From the NCBI RefSeq assembly GCF_007845675.1, contig NZ_VOBR01000024.1, forward strand, positions 1 to 64,000: DNA of 64,000 nt, in the 5' to 3' direction. Of this stretch, positions 24,066 through 32,221 are shown one piece after another (the stretch's first letter is position 1; the number at the start of each line of letters is the position of its first letter). A program made the translations under genes and the position numbers. The DNA is from Lentzea tibetensis. GTDB taxonomy: Bacteria > Actinomycetota > Actinomycetes > Mycobacteriales > Pseudonocardiaceae. The notes under the pieces are model-generated. The model worked only from the letters and a program-made list of their open reading frames with translations, made no database searches and had not been told where the DNA came from.

Positions 24066-24419
24066 ATGACTCCTCACCGCATCGTGCCGAACCTCAACGT
24101 CGACGACGCGACCACGGGCCACGACTTCTACGAGGACTTCCTCGGCCTGAAGAAGCAGTTCGACATGGGCTGGGTGGCAAGCTTCCGCTCACCCACGCAC
24201 CCGAGCGTGCAGGTGACCCTCGTCTCCGGCGACGCCACCGCACCCGAGCAGTCGTCGCTCAGCATCCACGTGGCCGACGTCGACGCCGCCTACGCGGAGG
24301 CGCAACGCCGCGGCTACGAGATCGTCCACCCGCTCACCCAGGAGCCGTGGGGCGTGCGCCGGTTCTTCGTCCGGGACCCGCACGGCGTCGTGATCAACAT
24401 CCTCGAACACGCGGACTGA
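24066..24419 (+). CDS. VOC family protein (glyoxalase/bleomycin resistance fold)
   Basis: A 117-residue single-domain VOC protein: IVPNLNVDDATTGHDFYEDFLGL at the start, a central LSIHVADVDAAYAEAQRRGYEIV, and FFVRDPHGVVINILEH at the end, which carries the metal-ligand Glu position. It may be a dioxygenase, a glyoxalase-like enzyme or a drug-binding protein; the sequence does not decide. The ATG at 24066 has a GGGAG RBS. It ends 2 bp from the serB-like gene on the other strand. Confidence 0.85.
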   Translation: MTPHRIVPNLNVDDATTGHDFYEDFLGLKKQFDMGWVASFRSPTHPSVQVTLVSGDATAPEQSSLSIHVADVDAAYAEAQRRGYEIVHPLTQEPWGVRRFFVRDPHGVVINILEHAD

Positions 24420-24421
24420 AG

Positions 24422-25327
24422 CTAGCGGCCCTTGCGGCGGTAGGCGAGACCCACCGCGATGGCACCGGCCACGGCACCCGCGCCCAGCACCGAGGGCACG
24501 CCGATCTTGGCCGCCTTGCGCCCGGTGCGGAAGTCGCGGATCTCCCACCCGCGCTTGCGGGAGATCTCCCGCAGCGCCGAGTCGGGGTTCACCGCGACCG
24601 CGGTCCCCACGGCCGAGAGCATCGGCACGTCGTTGGACGAGTCCGAGTAGGCCGTGCACCGCTTGAGGTTGAGCCCTTCCTTGGCCGCCAGCGAGCGCAC
24701 GGCCTGGGCCTTGGCCTTGCCGTGCAACAGGTCCCCGACGAGCCGTCCGGTGTAGACACCGTCGACGGACTCGGAAACGGTGCCCAGTGCACCGGTCAGG
24801 CCCAGCCGCCTGGCGATGATCGTCGCCAGCTCGACCGGGGTCGCGGTGACCAGCCAGACGCGCTGGCCGGCGTCCAGGTGCATCTGCGCCAGTGCCTGGG
24901 TGCCCGTCCAGATGCGGTCGACCATGAGCTCGTCGTAGATCTCCTCGCCCAGCGACACCAGTTCGGCGACGGAGCGGCCGGCCACGAAGGACAGTGCCTG
25001 TTCGCGTGAGGCCTTGACGCTCTCGGGGTCCTCGGCGCCGCCGATGCGGAACTTCAGCTGCTGCCAGACGAAGCCCGCCAGGTCGGACGTCGTGAAGTAC
25101 TTGCGCGCGGCGAGGCCGCGGGCGAAGTGGAATATCGACGCGCCCATCATCATCGTGTTGTCGACGTCGAAGAACGCCGCCGCGGTCAGATCCGTCGGCA
25201 CGGTCAGCGAGGCCTCGAGTTCTGGTGCCGCCGCCGCTGCCACGGCAGCCTCGGCCGACGCCTCACCGGCGACCCTCGCCGCCAGGTCGCGATCAGCCGC
25301 GCTCTCCACCTCACGCCTCCGTGACAT
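24422..25327 (-). CDS. HAD-IB family hydrolase, SerB1-like phosphatase
   Basis: A 301-residue HAD phosphatase. After an Ala-rich N-terminal stretch (about 1-45) come motif [12 protein letters not shown], motif [13 protein letters not shown], the motif III lysine in [11 protein letters not shown] and motif [17 protein letters not shown]. The protein ends with a hydrophobic helix ([22 protein letters not shown]), suggesting membrane association. In M. tuberculosis the gene in this place (Rv0505c) is called serB1, but phosphoserine specificity is not proven by sequence. A TAGGCT box lies 6 nt before the ATG. Confidence 0.87.
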   Translation of the reverse strand: MSRRREVESAADRDLAARVAGEASAEAAVAAAAAPELEASLTVPTDLTAAAFFDVDNTMMMGASIFHFARGLAARKYFTTSDLAGFVWQQLKFRIGGAEDPESVKASREQALSFVAGRSVAELVSLGEEIYDELMVDRIWTGTQALAQMHLDAGQRVWLVTATPVELATIIARRLGLTGALGTVSESVDGVYTGRLVGDLLHGKAKAQAVRSLAAKEGLNLKRCTAYSDSSNDVPMLSAVGTAVAVNPDSALREISRKRGWEIRDFRTGRKAAKIGVPSVLGAGAVAGAIAVGLAYRRKGR

Positions 25328-25333
25328 GGGACC

Positions 25334-25339
25334 AGCCTA
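25334..25339 (-). promoter_or_regulatory. -10 box of the SerB1-like gene (leaderless type)
   Basis: Minus-strand TAGGCT is followed by 6 nt and the ATG start codon. It lies within the 16-bp gap behind the anti-sigma gene. Confidence 0.45.
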
Positions 25340-25343
25340 GCGA

Positions 25344-26402
25344 TCAGTTCCCGAAACTGATTCCGGGCAGTCCGGGAAGGGAAATGCTGGGCAGGGGCAA
25401 CGGCAGCGGGATCGTGATCCCCGGCTTGGTCGTCGGGTTGCTGACCGGCGGCAACCCCGGCACGGTCGGCAGCAGTCCCGGTGACGGGGGCTGTGCCTGC
25501 TGCGGTGGGCTCGGCTGGGTCGGGGACACCGGCACCGAGGACGGCGGCGTCGACTGGGTCGGCTGGCCGGACGGGATCCGGCTCGACGACGAGTTCGGGT
25601 CGACGATCACCTTCGAGCAGTCCTGAGCGGGCAGCGGGCCGAGCGCGTCGGTCTCGCCGCTCGTGATCGGGGAACAGCCCGCGCGGGCGTCCAGGTCGTC
25701 GGCGCGCTGCGCGATGGCCGTCAGCAGGGCCAGCGAACCATCGGTGCGTTCGGCGACGTCCACGGGCAGCCTGGGGCGCAGTCCGGTGAGCCTGGTGTGC
25801 TGCGCGGTCGCCCAGTCGCTCAGCGACGGCAGCACGCGGCCGTCGGCGTTCGCGCCGTACGTGGTGAGGCGGTTCGAGCCCTCGGTCGCGTCGGCGTCCA
25901 GGTCGTTCAACGCTCTCAGGTGGTCACCGCTGGGCGCGCCGCGATCGGCGAGCGCCTCCATCTCGGAGATCCGCGCCGCGGCGAACTCGAGGTGCTTGAG
26001 CGCGCGCCCCTCCTCGTCGAACACGAACCCGAGCGATGCCGACTCCGCGGTGCGCTTGACGCCGTAGAGCGCGTCACCGGGCAGCGCGTCCCTGCTGAGC
26101 AGGACGCTCATGCCGGCGAGCGACATCAGCAGGCACAGCACGGCCGCGGCCGCGACGGCTAATCGCGCACGCGCGCTGATCCGCCGGACCGGGGCTACCG
26201 GTACGGGAGGCGGCGCGGTGAGGACGCGCTGCCTGATTCGATCTCTGGTGGCCTGGTCGGGACCTGCCTGCACGCTCCTGAGCAGCGCGACGACCGCCAG
26301 TTCGTCGGCCAACTCGTCGGAGTGCGGACCGCCTTCGACCGCACGGGCGAATCGCTCGTGCTCCCTCTGTCGCCACCGAGGCGTCTGTCTCTTGCCTGCC
26401 AT
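25344..26402 (-). CDS. DUF5667 domain membrane protein, probable RsbN-like anti-sigma factor
   Basis: A 352-residue protein: an N-terminal cytoplasmic helical part (about 1-75) with DELADELAVVALLRSVQ, one membrane helix (about 83-103), an external DUF5667 domain (LPGDALYGVKRTAESASLGFVFD, then long helices to about 235) with a Cys pair (AGCSPI, PAQDCSK), and a Pro-rich tail. In Streptomyces the anti-sigma factor RsbN is encoded beside its sigma factor BldN, and this gene follows the sigma gene by 66 bp on the same strand, so it is probably that anti-sigma factor. The assignment is inferred from position and architecture. Confidence 0.72.
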   Translation of the reverse strand: MAGKRQTPRWRQREHERFARAVEGGPHSDELADELAVVALLRSVQAGPDQATRDRIRQRVLTAPPPVPVAPVRRISARARLAVAAAAVLCLLMSLAGMSVLLSRDALPGDALYGVKRTAESASLGFVFDEEGRALKHLEFAAARISEMEALADRGAPSGDHLRALNDLDADATEGSNRLTTYGANADGRVLPSLSDWATAQHTRLTGLRPRLPVDVAERTDGSLALLTAIAQRADDLDARAGCSPITSGETDALGPLPAQDCSKVIVDPNSSSSRIPSGQPTQSTPPSSVPVSPTQPSPPQQAQPPSPGLLPTVPGLPPVSNPTTKPGITIPLPLPLPSISLPGLPGISFGN

Positions 26403-26468
26403 CTCGACCCGAGTAACGAAGTTGATCTCGCGCTGGTTACGCGAGTGCGGTGATGATCACCGCATGGG

Positions 26469-27089
26469 TTAACGCAGCCAGCCCGGCAAGATCTGCGCGA
26501 GCCGGCGAACCGCCCTGTGCTGGAGCGCCTTGACGGCGCCTTCGTTCCGGCCCATCAGCTCGGCCGTCTCCGAGACGGACAGCCCTTGGATGAACCGCAG
26601 AACAATGCATTCACGCTGGTCATCGCCCAGTTGGTGGACGCAGCGGAGCAGTTCCGCGTTGGCCGCCTCAGCCATGACCTCCTGTTCGGGGCCTGCCGTC
26701 ACCTCGCGGTTGTCGGCCAGCTCCGGTGTCGTGATCTCCAGCCGGTACCTGCTGGACTTCACGTGGTCGAAAACGATGTTGCGGGCGATGGTCACGAACC
26801 ACGCGCCGACGTCACGCCCCTGGTAGCTCACCTTGGCGATGCTGCGCAGCGCGCGCAGGAACGTCTCGCTGGTGACGTCCTCGGCCAGGCTCCGGTCGCC
26901 GCCGACGCGGAACAGCACGTAGCGGAACACCATGTCGACGTACCGGTCGTAGAGCAGCCCGAACGCGTCGGTGTCACCCTGCTGGGCGGCCTGAACGAGC
27001 TGCCACGGCTCGTCTGCGGCGTTGTCGGTCTGACCTCCCGTCATGTTCCGGGTGGTCCTGATCGTGGTCGGTTTAGCCCTGGCGGTCAT
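26469..27089 (-). CDS. RNA polymerase ECF sigma factor, BldN-like
   Basis: A 206-residue group 4 sigma factor. Region 2 is DAFGLLYDRYVDMVFRYVLFRVGGDRSLAEDVTSETF split over about 50-95; region 4 is LGDDQRECIVLRFIQGLSVSETAELMGRNEGAVKALQHRAVRRL near the C-terminus. The NEGAVKALQHRA recognition helix is like that of BldN. Start codons are ambiguous: the ATG at 27089 has a GGAGG 12 nt upstream, and the ATG at 27047 (MTGGQTDN) is the alternative. Streptomyces bldN lies near rex and hem genes, as here. The DUF5667 gene downstream is its likely anti-sigma factor. Confidence 0.85.
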   Translation of the reverse strand: MTARAKPTTIRTTRNMTGGQTDNAADEPWQLVQAAQQGDTDAFGLLYDRYVDMVFRYVLFRVGGDRSLAEDVTSETFLRALRSIAKVSYQGRDVGAWFVTIARNIVFDHVKSSRYRLEITTPELADNREVTAGPEQEVMAEAANAELLRCVHQLGDDQRECIVLRFIQGLSVSETAELMGRNEGAVKALQHRAVRRLAQILPGWLR

Positions 27090-27259
27090 CGGCTGGCGGC
27101 ACCTCCACCAAGTCGCCGTGGCGGCAGCATACGTGTGGTTACTCCGTAGTAGGTAGCGGCGGGACGTCTCGAATGTGCGACGGGCTCCACGCCGCTTCGT
27201 GACGCTGGCCACGCATGGAAGACTGACCCGCGCGTCCATTTGTTCATGAGGAGGCCACT

Positions 27260-28732
27260 TTGACTTCCGCTCGCAATGTCGCTGACCTTGTTCGTGCCTC
27301 GGCGCGTCGTGGTCCCCAACATGCAGCCCTTATCGACGTCGCGAGTGGCGCGAGTTACACCTGGGAAACCATCGACGGTGCGGTCGACGCTTTCGCCCGC
27401 CGTTTGGCGGATTCCGGCGTGGAACCCGGCGACCGAGTGGCCGTACGCATGCCAACCTGTCCCGAATTCGCGGTTGCGGTGTGGGGTGTCCTGCGCGCGG
27501 GTGGCGTGGTCGTGCCGATCGGCACCGGCCAGCCGGCCCGTGAGCTGCAGCGGCTGCTCGCGGACAGCGGCGCCGAGCTGGTCGTCGGTGACGGCGAGGG
27601 CTCGGACGCGTCCGTGCTGGCTGCTCCGGTGATGAGCGAGCAGGGGCCCGAGTTCGAGTCCGTGCGCGGTGGCGAGGATCTCGCGGTGCTCGGCTACACG
27701 TCCGGCACCTCCGGGAGCGCGCGTGGCGTGATGCTGTCGCACCGCGCGTTGCTGTCAAACGTCGAGCAATGCGCGTCGCTGCGCCCGGCCCCGGTGACCC
27801 CAGGCGACCGCGTGCTGCTGGCGTTGCCGCTGTTCCACGTCTACGGCCTCGGCCCCGGTCTGCTGCAGGTCGCGGGCGCGGGCGCCACGGCCGTGCTGCT
27901 GGAGCGCTTCGACCCGGCCGCCGCGCTCGAGGTCATCGAGGCGCACCGCATCACCACGATGGTCGGCGTCCCGCCCATGTACCGGGCGCTGCTCGCGGCG
28001 CCGACCGAGGTGCTGCGGGAGAAGCTGGCCACGGTCCGACTCTTCACGTCGGGCGCGGCACCGCTCCCGGCAGGGGTCATCGACGAGATGCGCACCGCCA
28101 TCGGCATCCCCGTGTACGAGGGTTACGGCCTCACCGAGACCGGCCCGGTCCTGACGTCCACGCTGGTCGGCGGCGTCCCGAAGCCGGGATCGGTCGGCAG
28201 GGCGCTCCCCGGTGTGGAGATCCGCCTCGTCGACACCGACGGCAGCCCGCTGGACCTGGACGAGGACGAGCCGGGCACCGGACTGGTCTCCGCGCGCGGC
28301 GCGAACCTGTTCAGCGGCTACTGGCCGGACGGCGCGCACGGCCCGGACGCGGAGGGCTGGTTCCGCACCGGTGACGTGGGCTTCATCGACGAGGACGGCG
28401 ACCTGCACCTGGTCGACCGGGCGGGCGACCTGATCATCGTCAACGGCTTCAACGTGTACCCGCACGAGGTCGAGCAGGTGATCGGCGAGCTGTCCGAGGT
28501 CGTCGAGGCCGCCGCGGTCGGCATCCCGGACGAGAAGACCGGCGAGTCCGTCAAGGTCGTGCTCGTTCTGCACGACGGTGCCGAGCTGACCCCGGAGAAG
28601 GTGATCGCGCACTGCGCCGAGCGGCTGGCGAAGTTCAAGGTGCCGACCGCCGTGGAGTTCGCTCCCGCCCTGCCGCACTCGCCCACCGGAAAGCTGGCAC
28701 GGGCCATCCTGCGCAAGCCGCTGGGTGCCTGA
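27260..28732 (+). CDS. Class I adenylate-forming enzyme, fatty-acid-CoA ligase type
   Basis: A 490-residue ANL enzyme. The P-loop is LGYTSGTSGSARGVMLSH (about 150-167), ALPLFHVYGLGPGLL follows, the A5 motif is YEGYGLTETGPVL, the hinge is LVDRAGDLIIVNGFNVYPHEVE and the C-terminal lysine is in HSPTGKLARAILRK. It activates an unidentified acid. The start is a TTG at 27260 placed after a strong GAGGAGG (27248-27254); the N-terminus then reads LTSARNVADLVRASARRGP. It overlaps the glutaredoxin gene by 1 bp (TGATG). Confidence 0.88.
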   Translation: MTSARNVADLVRASARRGPQHAALIDVASGASYTWETIDGAVDAFARRLADSGVEPGDRVAVRMPTCPEFAVAVWGVLRAGGVVVPIGTGQPARELQRLLADSGAELVVGDGEGSDASVLAAPVMSEQGPEFESVRGGEDLAVLGYTSGTSGSARGVMLSHRALLSNVEQCASLRPAPVTPGDRVLLALPLFHVYGLGPGLLQVAGAGATAVLLERFDPAAALEVIEAHRITTMVGVPPMYRALLAAPTEVLREKLATVRLFTSGAAPLPAGVIDEMRTAIGIPVYEGYGLTETGPVLTSTLVGGVPKPGSVGRALPGVEIRLVDTDGSPLDLDEDEPGTGLVSARGANLFSGYWPDGAHGPDAEGWFRTGDVGFIDEDGDLHLVDRAGDLIIVNGFNVYPHEVEQVIGELSEVVEAAAVGIPDEKTGESVKVVLVLHDGAELTPEKVIAHCAERLAKFKVPTAVEFAPALPHSPTGKLARAILRKPLGA

Positions 28733-28965
28733 TGCACCACGTGACGATCATGAGCAGGGCCACCTGCCACGCGTGTGACGTGGCCAAGGAGGAGGTGGCC
28801 CGGATCTGCGACTCGGTCGGGGCCACCTGGTCCGTCGAGGACGTCGACACCGATCCCGAGCTGCGCGCCGAGTACGGGGACCGGGTGCCGGTGTTCCTGG
28901 TCGACGGACGGGAGCACGGGTACTGGAAAGTCGAGGAAGAGCGCCTCCGCGCGGCCCTCGTCTGA
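28732..28965 (+). CDS. Glutaredoxin-like thioredoxin-fold protein
   Basis: A 77-residue protein beginning MHHVTIMSRATCHACDVAKEE, with a CHAC redox pair at residues 12-15 and the cis-proline in DRVPVFLVDG. It is the glutaredoxin-like protein that lies upstream of hemA in M. tuberculosis (Rv0508, from memory). A mycothiol- or thioredoxin-dependent reductase role is plausible given mshA in the same window. Translation is coupled to the ligase gene upstream. Confidence 0.9.
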   Translation: MHHVTIMSRATCHACDVAKEEVARICDSVGATWSVEDVDTDPELRAEYGDRVPVFLVDGREHGYWKVEEERLRAALV

Positions 28966-29022
28966 TTACCGGGTGCTTACGGACCGCGCGAACCGGACGG
29001 CTCCGGGTGTCGAATTAGAGGC

Positions 29023-30501
29023 ATGAGGCCCGTGAAAGCTGCCCTGGTCGGAGTGCTCGCCGTGATCGCCGCCTTGGCGGCGGGTCACCTGGTCGCGGCA
29101 CTGGTGGGCCTGAGCGCCTCCCCGTACCTGGCCGTCGGCAACACCGCGATCGACCTGACGCCGAGCTGGCTGAAGGACTTCGCGGTCACCACGTTCGGCA
29201 CGTACGACAAGCTCGTGCTGCTCAGCGGCATGGCCGTGGTCATCCTGGGCCTGGCGATCACGGCCGGGATCCTGAGCCGGACCAGCCCGACTCCGGGCTC
29301 CGTGATGGCCGTCGTGCTCGGCCTCGTCGGCATCGGCGCGGTGCTGACCAGGCCGGACGTCGGCCAGCTCGGCGTGGTGGCCCCGATCGCCAGCCTCTTC
29401 GTCGGCCTGTGGACGTTCCGCTGGCTGCACGGCAAGGCGGTGGAGGAACCCGAGGTCACCGGCAGGCGCGAGTTCCTGATCACCGCGGGAGCGGCGGTGG
29501 TGGCCGGAGCGGCAGGTCAGCTGCTGGGCAACCGGGTCGACGTGCAGAGCTCCAGGGAAGCGGTGGGCACGATCAAGGCGAGCAAGCCCGCCCCCGAGAT
29601 CCCGATGACCGCGGACTTCGCCAAGGACGGCACGCCCACCTTCATCACGTCGAACAAGGACTTCTACCGGATCGACACGGCGCTGACGGTCCCGCGCCTG
29701 CGCGCCGAGCAGTGGTCGCTGCGCATCCACGGCATGGTCGAGAAGCCGTTCATCCTCCGCTTCGACGACATCATGAAGCGCGAGCTCGTCGAGGAGACGG
29801 TCACGCTGACCTGCGTCTCCAACGAGGTGGGCGGCCCGTACATCTCGACGGCGAAGTTCATCGGCATCCCGATCGGCGACGTGCTGCGCGAGGCCCAGCT
29901 CAAGAGCGGCCCCGACCAGCTGTTCAGCACGTCCAGCGACGGCTTCACGGCCGGTAGCCCGCTCGACTACGTGCTCGAACGCGGCATGATCGCCATCGGC
30001 ATGAACGGCGAGGCGCTGCCGCAGGAGCACGGGTTCCCGGCGCGCCTGGTGGTCCCCGGCCTGTACGGCTACGTGTCGGCGACGAAGTGGGTCACGGACC
30101 TCAACATCACCACGTTCGACAAAGAACAGGGCTATTGGATTCCGCGCGGCTGGGGCGTCCGAGCGCCGATCAAGACCATGTCCCGGATCGACCGGCCGAA
30201 GGGGCTTTCCCGCACCGACGGGAAGACCACGGTCGCGGGCACCGCGTGGGCGCAGCCGAAGGGCGTCGCCAAGGTCGAGATCCGGATCGACGGCGGGCCG
30301 TGGCAGGACGCCGAGCTGGGCGCGGACGTCAGCGACAGCACCTGGCGGATGTGGCGCAAGGACGTCGAACTGCAGCCCGGCAGCCACACGGTCGAGTGCC
30401 GCGCCACGGACAAGTCCGGCTACACGCAGGACCAGGCGCGCCTCGCGCCCATTCCGGACGGCGCGACCGGGTGGCACTCGATCTCGTTCACGGTGCAGTA
30501 A
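29023..30501 (+). CDS. Membrane-bound molybdopterin-dependent oxidoreductase (sulfite oxidase family)
   Basis: A 492-residue protein. The first 170 residues hold about five hydrophobic segments, the last following TGRREFLITAGAAVVAGAAG, which looks like an internal twin-arginine type motif. The catalytic domain is of the SuoX/YedY type with the molybdenum-ligand cysteine in TLTCVSNEVGGPYIS (about Cys264), the SSDGFTAG loop and PARLVVPGLYGYVSATKWV; a C-terminal Ig-like dimer domain (from about 390) ends SISFTVQ. The active site should face the outside. The physiological substrate is unknown. The fasciclin lipoprotein gene lies 83 bp downstream. Confidence 0.9.
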   Translation: MRPVKAALVGVLAVIAALAAGHLVAALVGLSASPYLAVGNTAIDLTPSWLKDFAVTTFGTYDKLVLLSGMAVVILGLAITAGILSRTSPTPGSVMAVVLGLVGIGAVLTRPDVGQLGVVAPIASLFVGLWTFRWLHGKAVEEPEVTGRREFLITAGAAVVAGAAGQLLGNRVDVQSSREAVGTIKASKPAPEIPMTADFAKDGTPTFITSNKDFYRIDTALTVPRLRAEQWSLRIHGMVEKPFILRFDDIMKRELVEETVTLTCVSNEVGGPYISTAKFIGIPIGDVLREAQLKSGPDQLFSTSSDGFTAGSPLDYVLERGMIAIGMNGEALPQEHGFPARLVVPGLYGYVSATKWVTDLNITTFDKEQGYWIPRGWGVRAPIKTMSRIDRPKGLSRTDGKTTVAGTAWAQPKGVAKVEIRIDGGPWQDAELGADVSDSTWRMWRKDVELQPGSHTVECRATDKSGYTQDQARLAPIPDGATGWHSISFTVQ

Positions 30502-30584
30502 TCCGATCGTGTGAAAGCCGAACCGGGTCACTTCTCAATTCGAATGTCTCAGTGAACATCGAAACATTCCAAGGAGTGATCTCC

Positions 30585-31223
30585 GTGCGGAAGACCCTTG
30601 CGGTTCTCGGCGCCCTGGCAGCACTCGGCGTCAGCGCCTGCAGCAGCAACGACATGGCGTCCACGGCCACGAACACGCCGGCGCCGACCACCACGAAGCC
30701 GAGCGCGACAGCGGCCGCGGACGGTGTGACGAAGACGAGCGACGTGTTCGGTGCCGGGTGCGCCGGAGTCCCTCAGGACCCCGCGAACAAGGGGTCGCTG
30801 GCGGGCATGGCGATGGACCCGGTCGCGACGGCCGCCAGCAACAACCCGCTGCTCACGAAGCTGGTGGCGGCGGTGAAGGCCACGAACCTGGTGGACACGC
30901 TGAACTCGCAGGAGGCGATCACCGTGTTCGCGCCGGCCGACCCGGCGTTCGCGGAGCTGGGTGACGCGAAGTTCGCCGAGCTCGCCGCCAACCCCAACCA
31001 GTTGGCGCCGATCCTGCAGTACCACGTGGTCGGCAAGCGCTACGACGCCAAGGGCCTGGAGCAGGCGGGCAGCGTCAAGGCGCTCAGCGGCGGCGACCTC
31101 AAGATCGCCGGCAGCGGTGACTCGCTGACCGTCAACGGGGCCCCGGTGCTCTGCGGGAACATCCCCACGAAGAACGCCACGGTGTTCGTGATCGGCAAGG
31201 TGCTCACGCCGCCCGCGGCCTGA
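30585..31223 (+). CDS. Fasciclin domain lipoprotein (MPT70/MPT83-like)
   Basis: A 212-residue surface protein. The signal peptide ends in a lipobox (GVSAC), followed by a Thr/Ala/Pro-rich spacer and one FAS1 domain (about 75-212) with the H1 motif SQEAITVFAPADPAFAEL and H2 region LAPILQYHVVGKRYDAKGL. FAS1 domains mediate adhesion; in mycobacteria MPT70 and MPT83 belong to this type. The GTG at 30585 follows AAGGAG (30571-30576) with 8-nt spacing. Two cysteines outside the lipobox (AGCAG, VLCGN) may form a disulfide. Confidence 0.9.
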   Translation: MRKTLAVLGALAALGVSACSSNDMASTATNTPAPTTTKPSATAAADGVTKTSDVFGAGCAGVPQDPANKGSLAGMAMDPVATAASNNPLLTKLVAAVKATNLVDTLNSQEAITVFAPADPAFAELGDAKFAELAANPNQLAPILQYHVVGKRYDAKGLEQAGSVKALSGGDLKIAGSGDSLTVNGAPVLCGNIPTKNATVFVIGKVLTPPAA

Positions 31224-31249
31224 ACGAACCGGCGACGAATCGACACAGG

Positions 31250-31283
31250 AGCCCTGCGTGCTGGAGCGACGGCGCGTAGGGCT
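31250..31283 (+). terminator. Hairpin after the fasciclin gene
   Basis: AGCCCTGCG at 31250-31258 pairs with CGTAGGGCT at 31275-31283 apart from one position (G-T). It is a moderate terminator candidate without a T-run. Confidence 0.5.
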
Positions 31284-31345
31284 CTCGCGTGTCACCCGGT
31301 ACGTGACGAGCCCAAGCACGGTGTGTGACCAGCGATCCGCCGACT

Positions 31346-31363
31346 TTGTGCATGCGTTCACAA
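31346..31363. promoter_or_regulatory. Rex operator upstream of rex
   Basis: TTGTGCATGCGTTCACAA matches the Rex operator consensus TTGTGAAnnnnTTCACAA at all defined positions but one (C for the first A). It lies 72 bp before the rex start codon, so autoregulation of the rex-hem unit by NADH/NAD+ ratio is likely. Confidence 0.8.
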
Positions 31364-31434
31364 GCGGTACGGTGTGAGCATCACTCCGCGGAACTCGTCT
31401 CCTGCGGACAAGCACACCCTGAGGAGCTGGCAGC

Positions 31435-32184
31435 GTGGCATCACAGCGGGGCGAAGGTGAACTGACCACCACCCCACTGGAGCCTGCCGACCGGGAACGG
31501 GCTCGTGCCATCCCGGAGGCGGCCGTCGCCAGGCTCGCCGTCTACCTCCGCGTGCTGTCCGGCATGGTCGACCAGGGTGTGACCACCATCTCCAGCGAGG
31601 AACTGAGCCAGGCCGCCGGGGTCAACTCGGCGAAGCTCCGCAAGGACCTCAGCTACATCGGCTCGTACGGCACGCGCGGCGTCGGTTACGACGTCGAGGT
31701 GCTCGTGAGTCACATCGAGCGCATCCTCGGACTGACCCGCAAGCACTCCGTCGCGGTCGTCGGAATCGGTAACCTTGGTCACGCCCTCGCGAACTACGGC
31801 GGCTTCCCCGGCCGTGGTTTTCCGGTCACCGCGCTCTTCGACGTCGACGAGGATCTAGTGGGTGTGCCGGTAGGAGGCATACCGGTCAACCACATCGAGG
31901 ACATCACCACGGTGTGCGCCGAGCGCGAGGTCTCGATCGGCGTCATCGCGACGCCGCCCCCCGCCGCCCAGGCCGTCTGCGACCGTTTGGTATCTGCGGG
32001 CGTCCAGTGCATCCTGAACTTCGCACCCGTTGTCCTCCAGGTTCCGGACAACGTCGAGGTGCGCAAGGTCGACTTGGCGGTCGAGATGCAGATCCTCTCG
32101 TTCCACGTGGCACGCCGGGCCGACGAAGCAGCGAACGACCTGGTGAACGGAATCGGTGTGGACGGGATGGTGATTCGCCCGTGA
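31435..32184 (+). CDS. rex: Redox-sensing transcriptional repressor Rex
   Basis: A 249-residue NADH/NAD+ sensor. The winged-helix domain (about 20-95) contains [24 protein letters not shown] and [12 protein letters not shown]; the Rossmann domain has [19 protein letters not shown] (GxGxxG), [16 protein letters not shown] and ends in the domain-swapped helix [10 protein letters not shown]. All DNA-contact and cofactor residues of the family are present. An operator lies upstream. In Streptomyces the gene order rex-hemACD is the same, so Rex probably ties heme synthesis to respiration. Confidence 0.96.
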   Translation: MASQRGEGELTTTPLEPADRERARAIPEAAVARLAVYLRVLSGMVDQGVTTISSEELSQAAGVNSAKLRKDLSYIGSYGTRGVGYDVEVLVSHIERILGLTRKHSVAVVGIGNLGHALANYGGFPGRGFPVTALFDVDEDLVGVPVGGIPVNHIEDITTVCAEREVSIGVIATPPPAAQAVCDRLVSAGVQCILNFAPVVLQVPDNVEVRKVDLAVEMQILSFHVARRADEAANDLVNGIGVDGMVIRP

Positions 32185-32221
32185 GCGTGAGCCGGATGGC
32201 TCCGGGAGACGTGGTGACAGC

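Noticed and set aside
28966-30531. 521-codon minus-strand open frame
   Set aside because: Antisense to the molybdenum oxidoreductase, whose motifs are clear; no protein-like features.
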